DNA of 55,116 bases. Source: SOJZ01 sp964556565. Its GTDB lineage: Archaea > Thermoproteota > Bathyarchaeia > Bathyarchaeales > Bathyarchaeaceae. The stretch is from NCBI GenBank assembly GCA_964556565.1, contig CAZKWF010000003.1, positions 1 to 55,116 of the forward strand. The letters are read 5' to 3'. A model generated the notes under the pieces. It was not told the DNA's origin and did not search any database. It saw only the letters and a program-made list of their open reading frames with translations. This document shows positions 8,843-17,998 of this stretch, piece by piece. Positions within the stretch are counted from its first letter, which is position 1. Every line of letters starts with the position of its first letter. A program made the position numbers and the translations under genes.

Positions 8843-9991
8843 TTAATCCACCGCCGAAGCCTTATTTAAAGCCTCTTTGTATATCCGAAGAACTCGATTC
8901 GCAACGGCTTTCCACGTAAATCCTTTCTCAATTATCCTTCTTCCTTCTGCTCCGTATTTCTTTGCTAGTTCAGGATCTTTTAACAACTCGACGATGGCAG
9001 ACGCTAGTTCATTGGCATCCCCTGCCCTCACCAAAATTCCAGTGCTTCTATGCTTAACAGCCTCAGGAACCCCGCCAACATTAGTAGCAACGATGGGTTT
9101 GCCGCAGGCCATCGCCTCCAATAGGACAAGCGCGAAGGCCTCTGCTAATGTCGGAAATGCGAAAACATCACAAGCAGAATAGTAAGCGGGCAAAAGCGTA
9201 TCTGGAACGTAGCCAACGAAAGTTGTTGAGTTAGAGACGCCCAGTTCGTGGACTAATCGCTCGTATTTAATTTTCCAATTTCCTTTTCCAACAAAAACAA
9301 ACTTGGTTTTCGGCATTTCCCTCAGAACTTTAGGGACGGCTCTGATGAGGTAACCTACTCCCTTCCGGGGAAGCACATCGCCGACGTACAGAACCATTGA
9401 GTCGTCTATACCGAGTTCTTCTCTAATTTCTTCGCCACTCTTTGGATTTGGTGAGAAGTATTTGGTGTCTACCCCATTATAGCAGACTTTTATTTTTTCA
9501 GAATGTAGCCCATAGTCTTCCATTAGCCCGCGTCTCACATGGTTGCTGACCGCCAATATTCTGTCTGACGCCCGTAACTCGATATATTTAGATAGTTCTT
9601 CGGTTGGGTGGATGAAACTGGATGTGAGAAGGAACTTGGCTCCTGTATGACTCACATATTTTCTGATCGCGTAGTCGTATATTCGCCACGAGCCATGATA
9701 AGTGGTGACTAAGGGGGTCTTCATTTTGAAGGTGTTTCGATATAGAGAGAGGGAGACGCCTCCCCCACTCATACAATGGATTATGTCGAAACCACGGAGG
9801 ATTTGAGAGAAATTCTTGGCAATGAGGAGGTTGAAGGCGTAGGAGTGAAGGCGACCGAAACGCTTAATGGCTGGAAATCTGGGCACCCAAACCTCGTGCC
9901 CCCTTTCCTCCAATTGATGTTTAAGGTTGATCAGGTGTGTGTAAGGCCCGCCTTTAGGCTCTGAACTCGGGTAAAGCATCACGATTCGCAT
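8843..9991 (-). CDS. GT4-family glycosyltransferase (copy 1 of a duplicated GT-methyltransferase pair)
   Basis: GT-B fold, 382 residues. N-terminal EPKGGPYTHLIN binds the donor or acceptor loop; C-terminal VLPRKGVGYL and the E284-x7-E292 pair with GKPIVATNVGGVPE form the nucleotide-sugar site. It is a close paralogue of the enzyme at 14504-15613 (shared EPKGGPY, GHEVWVPRF, SYAFNLLI, HCMSGGG). Its start overlaps the end of the methyltransferase upstream (9979-10671) by 13 bp, and the same GT-plus-methyltransferase order occurs at 14504-16381, so the pair was duplicated as a unit. Confidence 0.92.
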   Translation of the reverse strand: MRIVMLYPSSEPKGGPYTHLINLKHQLEERGHEVWVPRFPAIKRFGRLHSYAFNLLIAKNFSQILRGFDIIHCMSGGGVSLSLYRNTFKMKTPLVTTYHGSWRIYDYAIRKYVSHTGAKFLLTSSFIHPTEELSKYIELRASDRILAVSNHVRRGLMEDYGLHSEKIKVCYNGVDTKYFSPNPKSGEEIREELGIDDSMVLYVGDVLPRKGVGYLIRAVPKVLREMPKTKFVFVGKGNWKIKYERLVHELGVSNSTTFVGYVPDTLLPAYYSACDVFAFPTLAEAFALVLLEAMACGKPIVATNVGGVPEAVKHRSTGILVRAGDANELASAIVELLKDPELAKKYGAEGRRIIEKGFTWKAVANRVLRIYKEALNKASAVD

Positions 9992-10671
9992 GTTTCTACA
10001 GCCTCAACATTTTTCCTTTTGTGGTTTGCTTCAATAGGCCGCCCACATTCATTTCTTGCTAGATATACTAGATTATTTGAAAGGGCGGGAAATGACCTAC
10101 CCAAGAATGAAGCGACGCTCCATAGAAATCTAAACCGTCCAAGAATCGGCATAACCATGCTACCCGTAATTTTTTTGATAATAAAACCGTTTGTCGTTAA
10201 AAGATTAAAAAGCAGTCCCGGATCCCATCCTTGCCTATGTTCTATAGGTGTCTTATAGCTTAGAGGTCTAAGCCAATTACGAAAAACTCTGTATGGACTT
10301 ACAACGTTTGGTACGCTCACTATAAACGTTCCTTCCTCTTTTAGAACCCGCTTCACTTCTTTCAGGCAATTTATTGGGCTGTCTACGTGTTCCAGAACTT
10401 CTAAACATGTCACAACATCAAAGTAATGGTGTCTCAATGGTAAGTGATGCGCGTCTGCCAAAATCGCATGCCCATGATCTTTGGCAGTCTTTATCGCCTT
10501 TAAATTCGTATCGATCCCGAATCGTACTCCCTTTCGCCCGATCAGAGCAAGAAAACCTCCGTCCCCACATCCAACATCCAACATGGTCGAAGAATTTGTG
10601 GGAACAAGTCTCAAAGCCGCACCATACCAGCCCCATGGGACAACCTTGAAATCACTACACAAACTATTCAA
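9979..10671 (-). CDS. Class I SAM-dependent methyltransferase (copy 1)
   Basis: Rossmann-fold methyltransferase of the UbiE/Methyltransf_11 type. Motif I is LDVGCGDGG (residues 31-39), an acidic residue ends beta-2 (GIDTN), and CLEVLEHVDSP is the motif IV region. Residues 100-200 carry the PNVVSPYR and HRQGWDP segments shared with the enzymes at 15722 and in the C-terminal half of 16388-17998. It most likely O-methylates a sugar on a lipid-linked or protein-linked glycan, judged from its neighbours. Stop codon overlaps the GT4 gene downstream. Confidence 0.88.
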   Translation of the reverse strand: MNSLCSDFKVVPWGWYGAALRLVPTNSSTMLDVGCGDGGFLALIGRKGVRFGIDTNLKAIKTAKDHGHAILADAHHLPLRHHYFDVVTCLEVLEHVDSPINCLKEVKRVLKEEGTFIVSVPNVVSPYRVFRNWLRPLSYKTPIEHRQGWDPGLLFNLLTTNGFIIKKITGSMVMPILGRFRFLWSVASFLGRSFPALSNNLVYLARNECGRPIEANHKRKNVEAVETCES

Positions 10672-10822
10672 CTTCCCTCTTTTCTTTATTCGGTGTAGTT
10701 AGTGTGGACGCGTTATTTCCCATATCTAGTCTCCTCTGACAAAGAGGATAGTACTGGAGAGTGGCTCTTGAGCCGCTGTAAGTTGTCCTTAGCCTTTCCT
10801 CTAAACAATAATCGCGTACTGT

Positions 10823-11893
10823 TTATAATCCACATCTAACACACATCGTAGGCGGGTCTTTATTCATCAACTTCTTTCTAAACTTTTGATACTGTGAATT
10901 ATTCCAGATTCTCCTAACAGGTTCATGAAAAACATTGCCAAAGTTGATTATCGACGGATTTGCTATAAGACAACAAGGAACCACAAAGCCATCATATGTT
11001 ATAAACAACCCTACCCAAGGCCAAACACATTCTTGTGCAATTGATTTAAGGGGTTGAAATGAAAAGCTGATTCCGTATTTCTCGCTAAGTTTCTGGGCTT
11101 TCGTTAAAGAACATAGTACACTCTGATAACTTAGTCTCTGTAACTCTCTTATTTTCTCATCGTATTCGCTCAGTCTTTTTCCCGGATATATTTTCCTAGC
11201 CATAGTTACAGTAACAGCATCCACTTGTAATTCATGTGCAAGGTTCATAATGCCCACAATCTCGGAGTAGTTTAGTTTAGAGCATACAAAGTTTATGTAT
11301 GTTCTGACACGGTACATCTTGGGGCGTGTCTTATTAACGTCGATGAACGTAGAAATGTTGCCCATAACCTTATCAAAATCTGCTCCTTTCCTGATGCCCT
11401 CATACGTTTCTTTTTTGGCTCCATCTACGGAAAAATGTATTCGATCAAGATACATCACGAGGTCTTTCACGTTGTTCTCATCTATCAGCGTCGCATTTGT
11501 GTATATGGCCGTGGTAAAACCTCTTTCTTGGGCATAGTTTAGCATCTTAGTTAAGTCTGGATTAAGTAAGGGTTCACCTCTGCCAGGAATCTCTACATGT
11601 CGCATCTGATGATGTGGAAACTGGTCCAATATTTTCTTGAAGTTATCAAACGATAAGTGGCTGCTAAACTCGCTTTTAGGAAGGGTGTGGAGAGCACACA
11701 TTTCACAACGTAAGTTGCATGCGGTTGTCGCATCAAAATGGATCGCGACAGGCATGTAAGGAACAATTGTACTTCTCCGACTAACTAACCTTGCAGGTAT
11801 GGCCTCTAAAAAGTGAGCAAGTGGATAAGCAAACCTGTCCATTCGCCTATATTTGATAATGTTAAAGATGGAAGAATGTGTAGGCTTAAGCAT
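10823..11893 (-). CDS. Radical SAM protein with SPASM-type C-terminus
   Basis: The CxxxCxxC cluster motif is C59, C63, C66 in TTACNLRCEMC. A GRGEPLLNP segment (about 104-112) matches the SAM-binding GGE region. The C-terminus has several further cysteines (CVWPW, VPCCLI, and CVRCG at the very end), as in SPASM or twitch domains that bind an auxiliary Fe-S cluster. In glycan clusters such proteins modify sugars or peptides, or act on lipid carriers; the substrate here is unknown. Start overlaps the methyltransferase at 11886 by 8 bp, so the two are translationally linked. Confidence 0.88.
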   Translation of the reverse strand: MLKPTHSSIFNIIKYRRMDRFAYPLAHFLEAIPARLVSRRSTIVPYMPVAIHFDATTACNLRCEMCALHTLPKSEFSSHLSFDNFKKILDQFPHHQMRHVEIPGRGEPLLNPDLTKMLNYAQERGFTTAIYTNATLIDENNVKDLVMYLDRIHFSVDGAKKETYEGIRKGADFDKVMGNISTFIDVNKTRPKMYRVRTYINFVCSKLNYSEIVGIMNLAHELQVDAVTVTMARKIYPGKRLSEYDEKIRELQRLSYQSVLCSLTKAQKLSEKYGISFSFQPLKSIAQECVWPWVGLFITYDGFVVPCCLIANPSIINFGNVFHEPVRRIWNNSQYQKFRKKLMNKDPPTMCVRCGL

Positions 11894-12647
11894 CTTCGAT
11901 TCTCTCTAATTTTTTGCCTTTTCTGCAAACGAAAATGTGGTGATGACACAACGAGGCAGGCACACGCGTAGGGCTCAAAATTCTCTTGTTTATAGAAAAA
12001 TACTTACGCTGATACAAAACGACATCGCGTTGATATGGCATCCATTTAACTATCGTAAAACCACTTTTTTCTAGAAAGGTCTTTCCGAATCTGAAGCTGT
12101 ACTCTCGTTCTATGGGCTGGCGTGACGCAATTCCACTTTTTCTGTTACCGACCTTAGCTAAAGCATAAAGTGGGAAGAGCAAAACTTTGGGTATGTTGCC
12201 CAACCAACATCTATTTGGTATTACCACACATAATGTGCCTGAAGGTTTAAGAACCCTCCAAATCTCACTCAGAGCTTCAGCAGGTCCGATGAAGTGCTCT
12301 AGTGTTCCTGAACATATCGCCATATGGAAAAAATTATCCCTAAAAGGCAACGATTCAGCAGGGCTTAACACCAATGTAGCTGCGGGAATAACCTTTTTGC
12401 AGATATCAATTGCTCTCTCACTTATTTCTACACCATAAGGGAAACCGCCCTTGTTATGGACTCTTAACAGTATTTCCCCTCGCCCAAAGCCCACGTCTAA
12501 AACTCTTTTGCCTCTCACATTGCTAATTAATTCAGAAATAAAGTCATAATATGTTTCCTCGGCGCATTTAAAATCCGTTTTGTATAATGCATCGTAAAAC
12601 TCTAAGGCTCCCAGATTTTTACTTTTCCCCTTTTCTTCTTCAAACAT
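11886..12647 (-). CDS. Class I SAM-dependent methyltransferase
   Basis: Motif I is LDVGFGRGE (50-58), with phenylalanine where cysteine is common, followed by GVEISERAI as the acidic strand and CSGTLEHFIGP as motif IV. The 253-residue size and a basic C-terminal extension (about 170-253) separate it from the three related enzymes in the cluster. It most likely methylates a sugar or its linker. It is transcribed with the radical SAM gene that follows (8-bp overlap) and lies 15 bp after the methyltransferase at 12663. Confidence 0.87.
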   Translation of the reverse strand: MFEEEKGKSKNLGALEFYDALYKTDFKCAEETYYDFISELISNVRGKRVLDVGFGRGEILLRVHNKGGFPYGVEISERAIDICKKVIPAATLVLSPAESLPFRDNFFHMAICSGTLEHFIGPAEALSEIWRVLKPSGTLCVVIPNRCWLGNIPKVLLFPLYALAKVGNRKSGIASRQPIEREYSFRFGKTFLEKSGFTIVKWMPYQRDVVLYQRKYFSINKRILSPTRVPASLCHHHIFVCRKGKKLERIEDA

Positions 12648-12662
12648 AAAAGGTCCTTCTCT

Positions 12663-13376
12663 CTATTTTCTCGCTACAACAATAATTGTATTGGAATATT
12701 GCGGCAGAAAGTATCCTAGCTTGCAATTTAGCAGAACAAAATGAGGAAAGATCCTCGTTGAAGGTTTGTAGGTCTCTTTAATGTTCTGTCGGCAGGGTTG
12801 ACGCGGATGCCGTCTTAAAGGTCCGGTGATTACGTCGTGCCATCTACTAAGGTTCTGCCCGATCACTTTTACAACACTGAAGCCGTGCTGGTGCACTATT
12901 TCAAGTAATTCACCTAAATAGAACTCTCTAAGGTGGAGGGGGCGGACCATGCCATCTTTAGAACTATACTTCCTGTTGGGCGTTGAGAGTATCAAGTGTC
13001 CTTTGTTTTTAAGCGCCCCATAAATCCGTTGAAGAAGTTTTTCCGGTTTCTTCACATGCTCTATGACTTCAAGGCAGATGACCACATCGAACGCGTTTAC
13101 AAAGGGCATCCTCTCAGCGCTTGAGCGGACAAACTTCACATTGTGTGTTTTATACCTCCTTTTAAAGCAATTAGCTACATCCAAGGCTACAACATGCCTT
13201 GCTACCTCTGAAAGCATGTACGCTCCATATCCGGTTCCACAACCTACATCTAACACCACTTTGTTTCGGCAGTATCTCTTAGCAAGGTTGTATCTGTAGG
13301 TGTGGTGAAGTTTCCACGCGTTTGGAATGTTCCTGTCAGAAACGTCTAACGCGTCTATTCTCTCTGGAACGCGCAT
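12663..13376 (-). CDS. Class I SAM-dependent methyltransferase
   Basis: Motif I LDVGCGTGYG (42-51) and VICLEVIEHVKKPEKLL (about 92-108) mark a Methyltransf_11-type enzyme of 237 residues. STPNRKYS (about 130-137) is the usual post-IV strand. It carries a C-terminal basic region and ends in a hydrophobic strand (TIIVVARK). Its neighbours (a methyltransferase 15 bp downstream, a GT4 gene 10 bp upstream) place it in the glycan operon; substrate unknown. Confidence 0.87.
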   Translation of the reverse strand: MRVPERIDALDVSDRNIPNAWKLHHTYRYNLAKRYCRNKVVLDVGCGTGYGAYMLSEVARHVVALDVANCFKRRYKTHNVKFVRSSAERMPFVNAFDVVICLEVIEHVKKPEKLLQRIYGALKNKGHLILSTPNRKYSSKDGMVRPLHLREFYLGELLEIVHQHGFSVVKVIGQNLSRWHDVITGPLRRHPRQPCRQNIKETYKPSTRIFPHFVLLNCKLGYFLPQYSNTIIVVARK

Positions 13377-13386
13377 CTGAGTCCCC

Positions 13387-14493
13387 CTACCCGTTCAAGA
13401 GTTTTTCATAAGCCTTGATGTGTCTGTCAACAACCTTATTCAATTCGTGGATTTCCTTTACATAACGGAACCCCCTCTCACCCCTCTCTTTCCACCTGTC
13501 ATCCTCTAGAAGAAATCGTAGTCCTTCAGAGAATTTGTCATCCTTCACGTGATACCCAAAGTTCTCAGCGAAATCGTCGGGGTTTTCTGAACTCAATATG
13601 GCGCATTTATTAGCAGCGGCTTCTAAAAATGACACCGGCAAGCACTCGTGGACACTTGTGTTTATCATTATCCACGATCTCTTCAGTATCTCGTATTTTT
13701 CTTCCTCGCTGACAAATCCGGGCACTTCTAAATTTGGAATCCCTGAATATCGTTGTCTGAGGTAACGATCTCGTTTTTCATCGTGCGCCCTTCCGATGGC
13801 TATGAATTTGACATCGGGAAACTCCTTTGCCAGCTTGAAGAACAATTCAGGTCTCTTGACTAGATCCCAGCGTGCTACAAAGCACACGGTTGGTTTAGCC
13901 GCCTTTTTTATAGTCTTACGTTCGACTTCAACCGGGTTTGGCAGAAAACATGGAGGCACGCTTAAGCCGTACATTGCCATCACCTTTGGAATGATGTATT
14001 TTGCTTGGCAATAGAGAGCATCTGCCATGCGAATGGCTTTCCTTCTCAGGGGTTCTGAAAGAAATGCATAAACTTTCGATTTAAACCATGGAAGCGGCGG
14101 TTCACGGGCGTAGGCTTCCATGCGCGTTCTATCCTCCTTCCCCACTGGGTCTTGGAAAGTGATTATGTGCTTGCGGTGAGGTGCAGCCTTAATTGCTATG
14201 TAAGAGCTGACTATCGGTTGTTCGCTGTGATAAACGTCGGCGTCGATTGATTTGATGCGTGCGCGTACAGAGGGAGAGAAAGCTGAATGTAGGTGTGGTG
14301 GGTAGCCGAGGACAACCATGCCGTCCAGTGTCTCAACTGGCTTTTGACCTTTTCGTTGAGTGGTTGCAACGTATACTTCAATCCCCTTCTCTACCAGATT
14401 GCTTCCGATGGTTCTTGTGAGCGCCCCGAAACCACCGTGCCTTCCCCAATGAAAGATCTCGCTTACAACAAAACAAACACGCATTCTTACCAC
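13387..14493 (-). CDS. GT4-family glycosyltransferase, divergent
   Basis: GT-B enzyme of 368 residues. N-terminal FHWGRHGGFGALTRTIG is a glycine-rich loop at the donor site; C-terminal VCFVARWDLVKRPELF opens the second Rossmann domain, and E283-x7-E291 in HECLPVSFLEAAANK is the catalytic-type pair. It differs from its neighbours in lacking the usual GGVPE after the pair (it has ENPDDFAE). The donor sugar is unknown. It lies 10 bp from genes on both sides and so is within the operon. Confidence 0.88.
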   Translation of the reverse strand: MVRMRVCFVVSEIFHWGRHGGFGALTRTIGSNLVEKGIEVYVATTQRKGQKPVETLDGMVVLGYPPHLHSAFSPSVRARIKSIDADVYHSEQPIVSSYIAIKAAPHRKHIITFQDPVGKEDRTRMEAYAREPPLPWFKSKVYAFLSEPLRRKAIRMADALYCQAKYIIPKVMAMYGLSVPPCFLPNPVEVERKTIKKAAKPTVCFVARWDLVKRPELFFKLAKEFPDVKFIAIGRAHDEKRDRYLRQRYSGIPNLEVPGFVSEEEKYEILKRSWIMINTSVHECLPVSFLEAAANKCAILSSENPDDFAENFGYHVKDDKFSEGLRFLLEDDRWKERGERGFRYVKEIHELNKVVDRHIKAYEKLLNG

Positions 14494-14503
14494 TCAGCTC
14501 CTC

Positions 14504-15613
14504 TCAATTTGAAACCTCCTCGTATACTTGCAGAACTCGCTTTACAACAGCCTCCCATGTGAATTTCTCCGTAACGATCCCCCTTCCCTCTTTTCCGTAC
14601 CGGCTAGCGAGTCTCGAATCTGATAGTAACTCTATCATAGCCTCAGCTAAACCTTCAATGTCCCCCGGCCTAACGAGAATGCCGGTTTTCCTCTGTTGAA
14701 CTATCTCGGATATTCCGCCGACATTGGTAGCTATAACGGGCTTTCCGCAAGCCATGGCCTCAGCTAAGGTTAACCCGAAAGACTCCATTAACGAGGGAAG
14801 AACGTACAAGTCGCAGGATCTGTAAGCGGTGGGCATTTTGTCGTAGGGGATGTGGCCAAGAAATTTGACGTTTTTTCTGAACCCCAGCCTTCTGCTAGTG
14901 TCTTCGATGATTAACCTCCAGTAGCCATCTCCAGCGAACGCGAAATCCGCTTCAGCCTCTTTTAGAACCCTTGGAATTGCCTTTAGCAAGAAGCCGATAC
15001 CTTTACGGGATATCAGATCGCCAGCGTAAAGAACAACTGGGTTCGCCTTGTTCTCAAGCAGTGTTTCACCAATCGGCTGAAAATATTTAGCGTCCACTCC
15101 GTTGTAACAAACTTCAATCTTTTCATCGGGAATCTTATAGTCGCATATCAACGTCTTTTTCACATATCCACTGACCGCTAAAACCCTATCAGCCTCGGAA
15201 AGAGCCAATTTCTTTGTCCTTTCCTCAACTGGATGAAACATCAGCCATGTAGGGAGGTCTCTCACTCCGTAGCCACTGCATTGTCTCGCAACGCTGTCCA
15301 ATCTGAACCAAGAGCCGTGATATGTTGTGACCAACGGTTTTTTTACGCTAGAGATTTTTCGGTACAGTGAAAAGGAGGCTCCTCCTCCACTCATGCAGTG
15401 AACAACATCAAAATCCCGGATGATCTGGTTGAAATTCTTGACGATGAGAAGATTAAAGGCGTAGGAATGAGGACGGCCAAGGCGCTGGATTCTATTGAAT
15501 CTTGGCACCCAAACCTCATGTCCCATTTTTTCCAGTTGGCATTTAACGTTGATTAAATGTACGTAGGGTCCACCTTTAGGCTCGGGGTTTGGGTAAAGCA
15601 TTGCAATTCGCAT
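14504..15613 (-). CDS. GT4-family glycosyltransferase (copy 2 of a duplicated pair)
   Basis: Close paralogue of the enzyme at 8843-9991 along its whole length (369 against 382 residues), with the same EPKGGPY, GHEVWVPRF, SYAFNLLI, HCMSGGG and YNGVDAKYF segments. The catalytic-type pair is E277-x7-E285, followed by GKPVIATNVGGISE. The pair of duplicated enzymes probably adds the same or related sugars at two positions. The stop is 10 bp from the next GT4 gene start; the methyltransferase partner is 108 bp upstream. Confidence 0.92.
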   Translation of the reverse strand: MRIAMLYPNPEPKGGPYVHLINVKCQLEKMGHEVWVPRFNRIQRLGRPHSYAFNLLIVKNFNQIIRDFDVVHCMSGGGASFSLYRKISSVKKPLVTTYHGSWFRLDSVARQCSGYGVRDLPTWLMFHPVEERTKKLALSEADRVLAVSGYVKKTLICDYKIPDEKIEVCYNGVDAKYFQPIGETLLENKANPVVLYAGDLISRKGIGFLLKAIPRVLKEAEADFAFAGDGYWRLIIEDTSRRLGFRKNVKFLGHIPYDKMPTAYRSCDLYVLPSLMESFGLTLAEAMACGKPVIATNVGGISEIVQQRKTGILVRPGDIEGLAEAMIELLSDSRLASRYGKEGRGIVTEKFTWEAVVKRVLQVYEEVSN

Positions 15614-15721
15614 TTTTTCACCGTCTGAAAACCTTTCTTGTAAAGGTGTGTAAGAAACCGAAGCAAAAGGCTAAGTTGAAGAGCAGATTTGGAATCTGGC
15701 TTAGACATAGAATACAAATTC

Positions 15722-16381
15722 TCATCTCTTACTTGCCCTCACAGCAATGTGAAACGCCGAAGACGGAATTAGTTTGGCAACCGCTTTTGCAATTGAGGTG
15801 GGAAATGGGCGGGCGACGTCTCCAAGTCTTTTTTCAACTTCGAAGCCAACATGAAGGAGAAGGTCTCTAAGCGTAATATAATCCCAACCTTCAAAATGGA
15901 TTTCATATGTTTTTGTCCATGGTTTGATTTTATGTGGTACAAGGTTAGATAAAATTTGAAGTGGGTCTTGTAGATTTGGAGTTGTTAGAATTAGTTTCCC
16001 ATTGGTTTCTAAGACGCGACTGATCTCTCTTAATGCTTGTATAGGAGAATCTAGATGTTCAATTACCTCCAGAAAGGTAACTAAGTCAAATATTTCTTTC
16101 TTAAACGGAAGGCTGTGTGCATCCCCAACTATAATATTGTAACCTCTTTCTCTTGCAATTTTAGCTTTTCTTCTATCAATTTCGAGTCCAACTTTTTCTT
16201 TGCTTAATGAATTTAACCATAAACCCTCGCCGCATCCTACATCCAGAGCTATAGAGTAATTGTTCGGTAAAAGTTTGCGAGCTACTTCGTGTTGCGGATA
16301 CCAATAGTAACCTATTTTTGTTCTTGTTGCGCGTGCGAGAGAATGGTCGTTGGCTGTAAAAATTTTTAGCTTGTTATTCAT
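15722..16381 (-). CDS. Class I SAM-dependent methyltransferase (copy 2)
   Basis: Motif I is LDVGCGEGLW (46-55), followed by GLEID, and FLEVIEHLDSPIQAL as motif IV. It shares GYYWYPQHEV, TTPNLQDP and EGWDYITL with the enzymes at 9979-10671 and the C-terminal half of 16388-17998, so these three are paralogues. 219 residues, no extra domain. Together with the GT4 gene downstream it repeats the gene order of 8843-10671. It lies 6 bp after the GT2-methyltransferase fusion and is likely part of the same transcript. Confidence 0.9.
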   Translation of the reverse strand: MNNKLKIFTANDHSLARATRTKIGYYWYPQHEVARKLLPNNYSIALDVGCGEGLWLNSLSKEKVGLEIDRRKAKIARERGYNIIVGDAHSLPFKKEIFDLVTFLEVIEHLDSPIQALREISRVLETNGKLILTTPNLQDPLQILSNLVPHKIKPWTKTYEIHFEGWDYITLRDLLLHVGFEVEKRLGDVARPFPTSIAKAVAKLIPSSAFHIAVRASKR

Positions 16382-16387
16382 GTTTTG

Positions 16388-17998
16388 TCACTTCTTTCTA
16401 CACTTCACAATTAGGTTAGATGATAGAGTCGGGAAGATTCTACCTAAAGCATACGCCGCGAACTTCAGTTTCTTCTTAAAGAGCCACATTGGTAGAACGC
16501 CGCCACTGTACCTATCGATCTCAAAATCGTTTTCATGAAGCAAATACGTCAAAAGTACATTGTCCCAACCCTGTTTATGTCCGACTTTTATTTCTTGCAT
16601 GACTTTGACCATTTTTCTTGTTCCTAACTTAGACATGTTATAGAAGATTCGTCCGAAATATTGTAGATTCGGAACGCTACATATCAGGCATCCACAGTTC
16701 CTCAAAACTCGATGGATCTCTTTCAGCCCGCGCTCTGGGCTTCTAAGATGCTCTAAAACTTCAGTACAGATGCTTAAATCGAAGACTCCGTCTCTAAATG
16801 GAAGGTGAAGAGCATCTGCAACGAGTATGTTCGCATTCGTGTTTTTCTTTGCCATTCTCGCACGTGTTTTGTTCACCTCTAATCCCACCTTTTCACCCTT
16901 AATGTGAGGGAGAAAAAAACCACATCCCATACCCACATCTAAGGTAATCGAGTATTCCTTAGGCAGAAGACGGAGGACATTGGGATACCACCATGAGTGT
17001 GTAAGGTCTTCGTAACGTTGATCAGCAACATGGATGACGTCGCCGCTGACGTTTAGTGCATCAAATCCTCTCTTAAGCATACCATAGACCGCACCAAGGG
17101 CGTGACCTGTCTCATTGACAAAGATTATTGCGGGCACGTAAATAACGGCAGAATAACGTTGTAGCTTTAGGGCTATCCTTGAACTAATGAATATCGTGGC
17201 CCCGACAATTGTCGCTATAAAGAGTAGCAAGATCGGCAAGAAAATTGAATTGATTAATGTTAATCCTCCTAGAAATGCTAGGCACGTTATTAGGGTCCAT
17301 CGGCGGATTTGATGTCTAAACTTGGAGAGTTGACGTAACCTTGCATCCCCTTCCGAGATCCAGAATTTCTTCCAGAAAAGCCATCGGAAATTTTTAGGCA
17401 ATTGCATGTATGCGACAGCATCCTTTGTCCGCTTAATCCTGAATCCAGCATCCTTAAGTTTGAATGCAAATGAAGTGTCTTCTCCGGTTGAACTATCGGG
17501 GTATCCACCCACCTTTTCCCAGACGTTTCTTCTAAAGGCGCAGTATGCAAAGTAGGCTGGCGAAAATAGATTAGTCGGTACTTTAGGAAGGGTCAGCTCG
17601 GATACGCATTTCTCAAAGAGCGTTTTTGCATCGTTCTCACAAATCCCAACAGAAATGTCTGCTGAGGTGAGCCCTGCGATTAGGTTTTCTAGCCACCTCG
17701 GGTCTAGGCGGTCGCAGTTCACGACAGCGACGGTCTCATTGGAAGCTTCCTTGACTATTCGGTTCCTAGCTTCTCCAATGGTGAGGTCACGCGTGTCTAC
17801 TAGTCGTATTAAAGGGTGCCTTTTGGTGCAGTTTCGAATTATTTCAGAAGTTCTATCGGTTGAGTGACCGTCGGCTATGATTATTTCGTCTGGTCGGCGT
17901 GTTTGATTTAAGAGCGAGTCTAGAAACTCAGATATTCTATCTTCCTCGTTTTTGACGGTGGCGACCACGCTTACCTTCATGTCTTTTCGCGATTCCAC
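16388..17998 (-). CDS. GT2 glycosyltransferase fused to a SAM methyltransferase
   Basis: A bifunctional protein of 536 residues. Residues 8-200 are a GT-A/GT2 domain (VSVVATVKNEEDRISEFL, ADGHSTDRT, VVNCDRLDP, and GEDTSFAFKL). Two membrane helices follow (about 232-275). The C-terminal part is a methyltransferase with LDVGMGCGFF (353-362), CTEVLEHLRSPERG, and CSVPNLQYFG, paralogous to the free enzymes at 9979 and 15722. Motif I has Met in place of the common Cys. The fusion ties sugar transfer at the membrane to methylation of the product. Its ATG at 17998 overlaps the next gene by 22 bp. Confidence 0.9.
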   Translation of the reverse strand: MESRKDMKVSVVATVKNEEDRISEFLDSLLNQTRRPDEIIIADGHSTDRTSEIIRNCTKRHPLIRLVDTRDLTIGEARNRIVKEASNETVAVVNCDRLDPRWLENLIAGLTSADISVGICENDAKTLFEKCVSELTLPKVPTNLFSPAYFAYCAFRRNVWEKVGGYPDSSTGEDTSFAFKLKDAGFRIKRTKDAVAYMQLPKNFRWLFWKKFWISEGDARLRQLSKFRHQIRRWTLITCLAFLGGLTLINSIFLPILLLFIATIVGATIFISSRIALKLQRYSAVIYVPAIIFVNETGHALGAVYGMLKRGFDALNVSGDVIHVADQRYEDLTHSWWYPNVLRLLPKEYSITLDVGMGCGFFLPHIKGEKVGLEVNKTRARMAKKNTNANILVADALHLPFRDGVFDLSICTEVLEHLRSPERGLKEIHRVLRNCGCLICSVPNLQYFGRIFYNMSKLGTRKMVKVMQEIKVGHKQGWDNVLLTYLLHENDFEIDRYSGGVLPMWLFKKKLKFAAYALGRIFPTLSSNLIVKCRKK

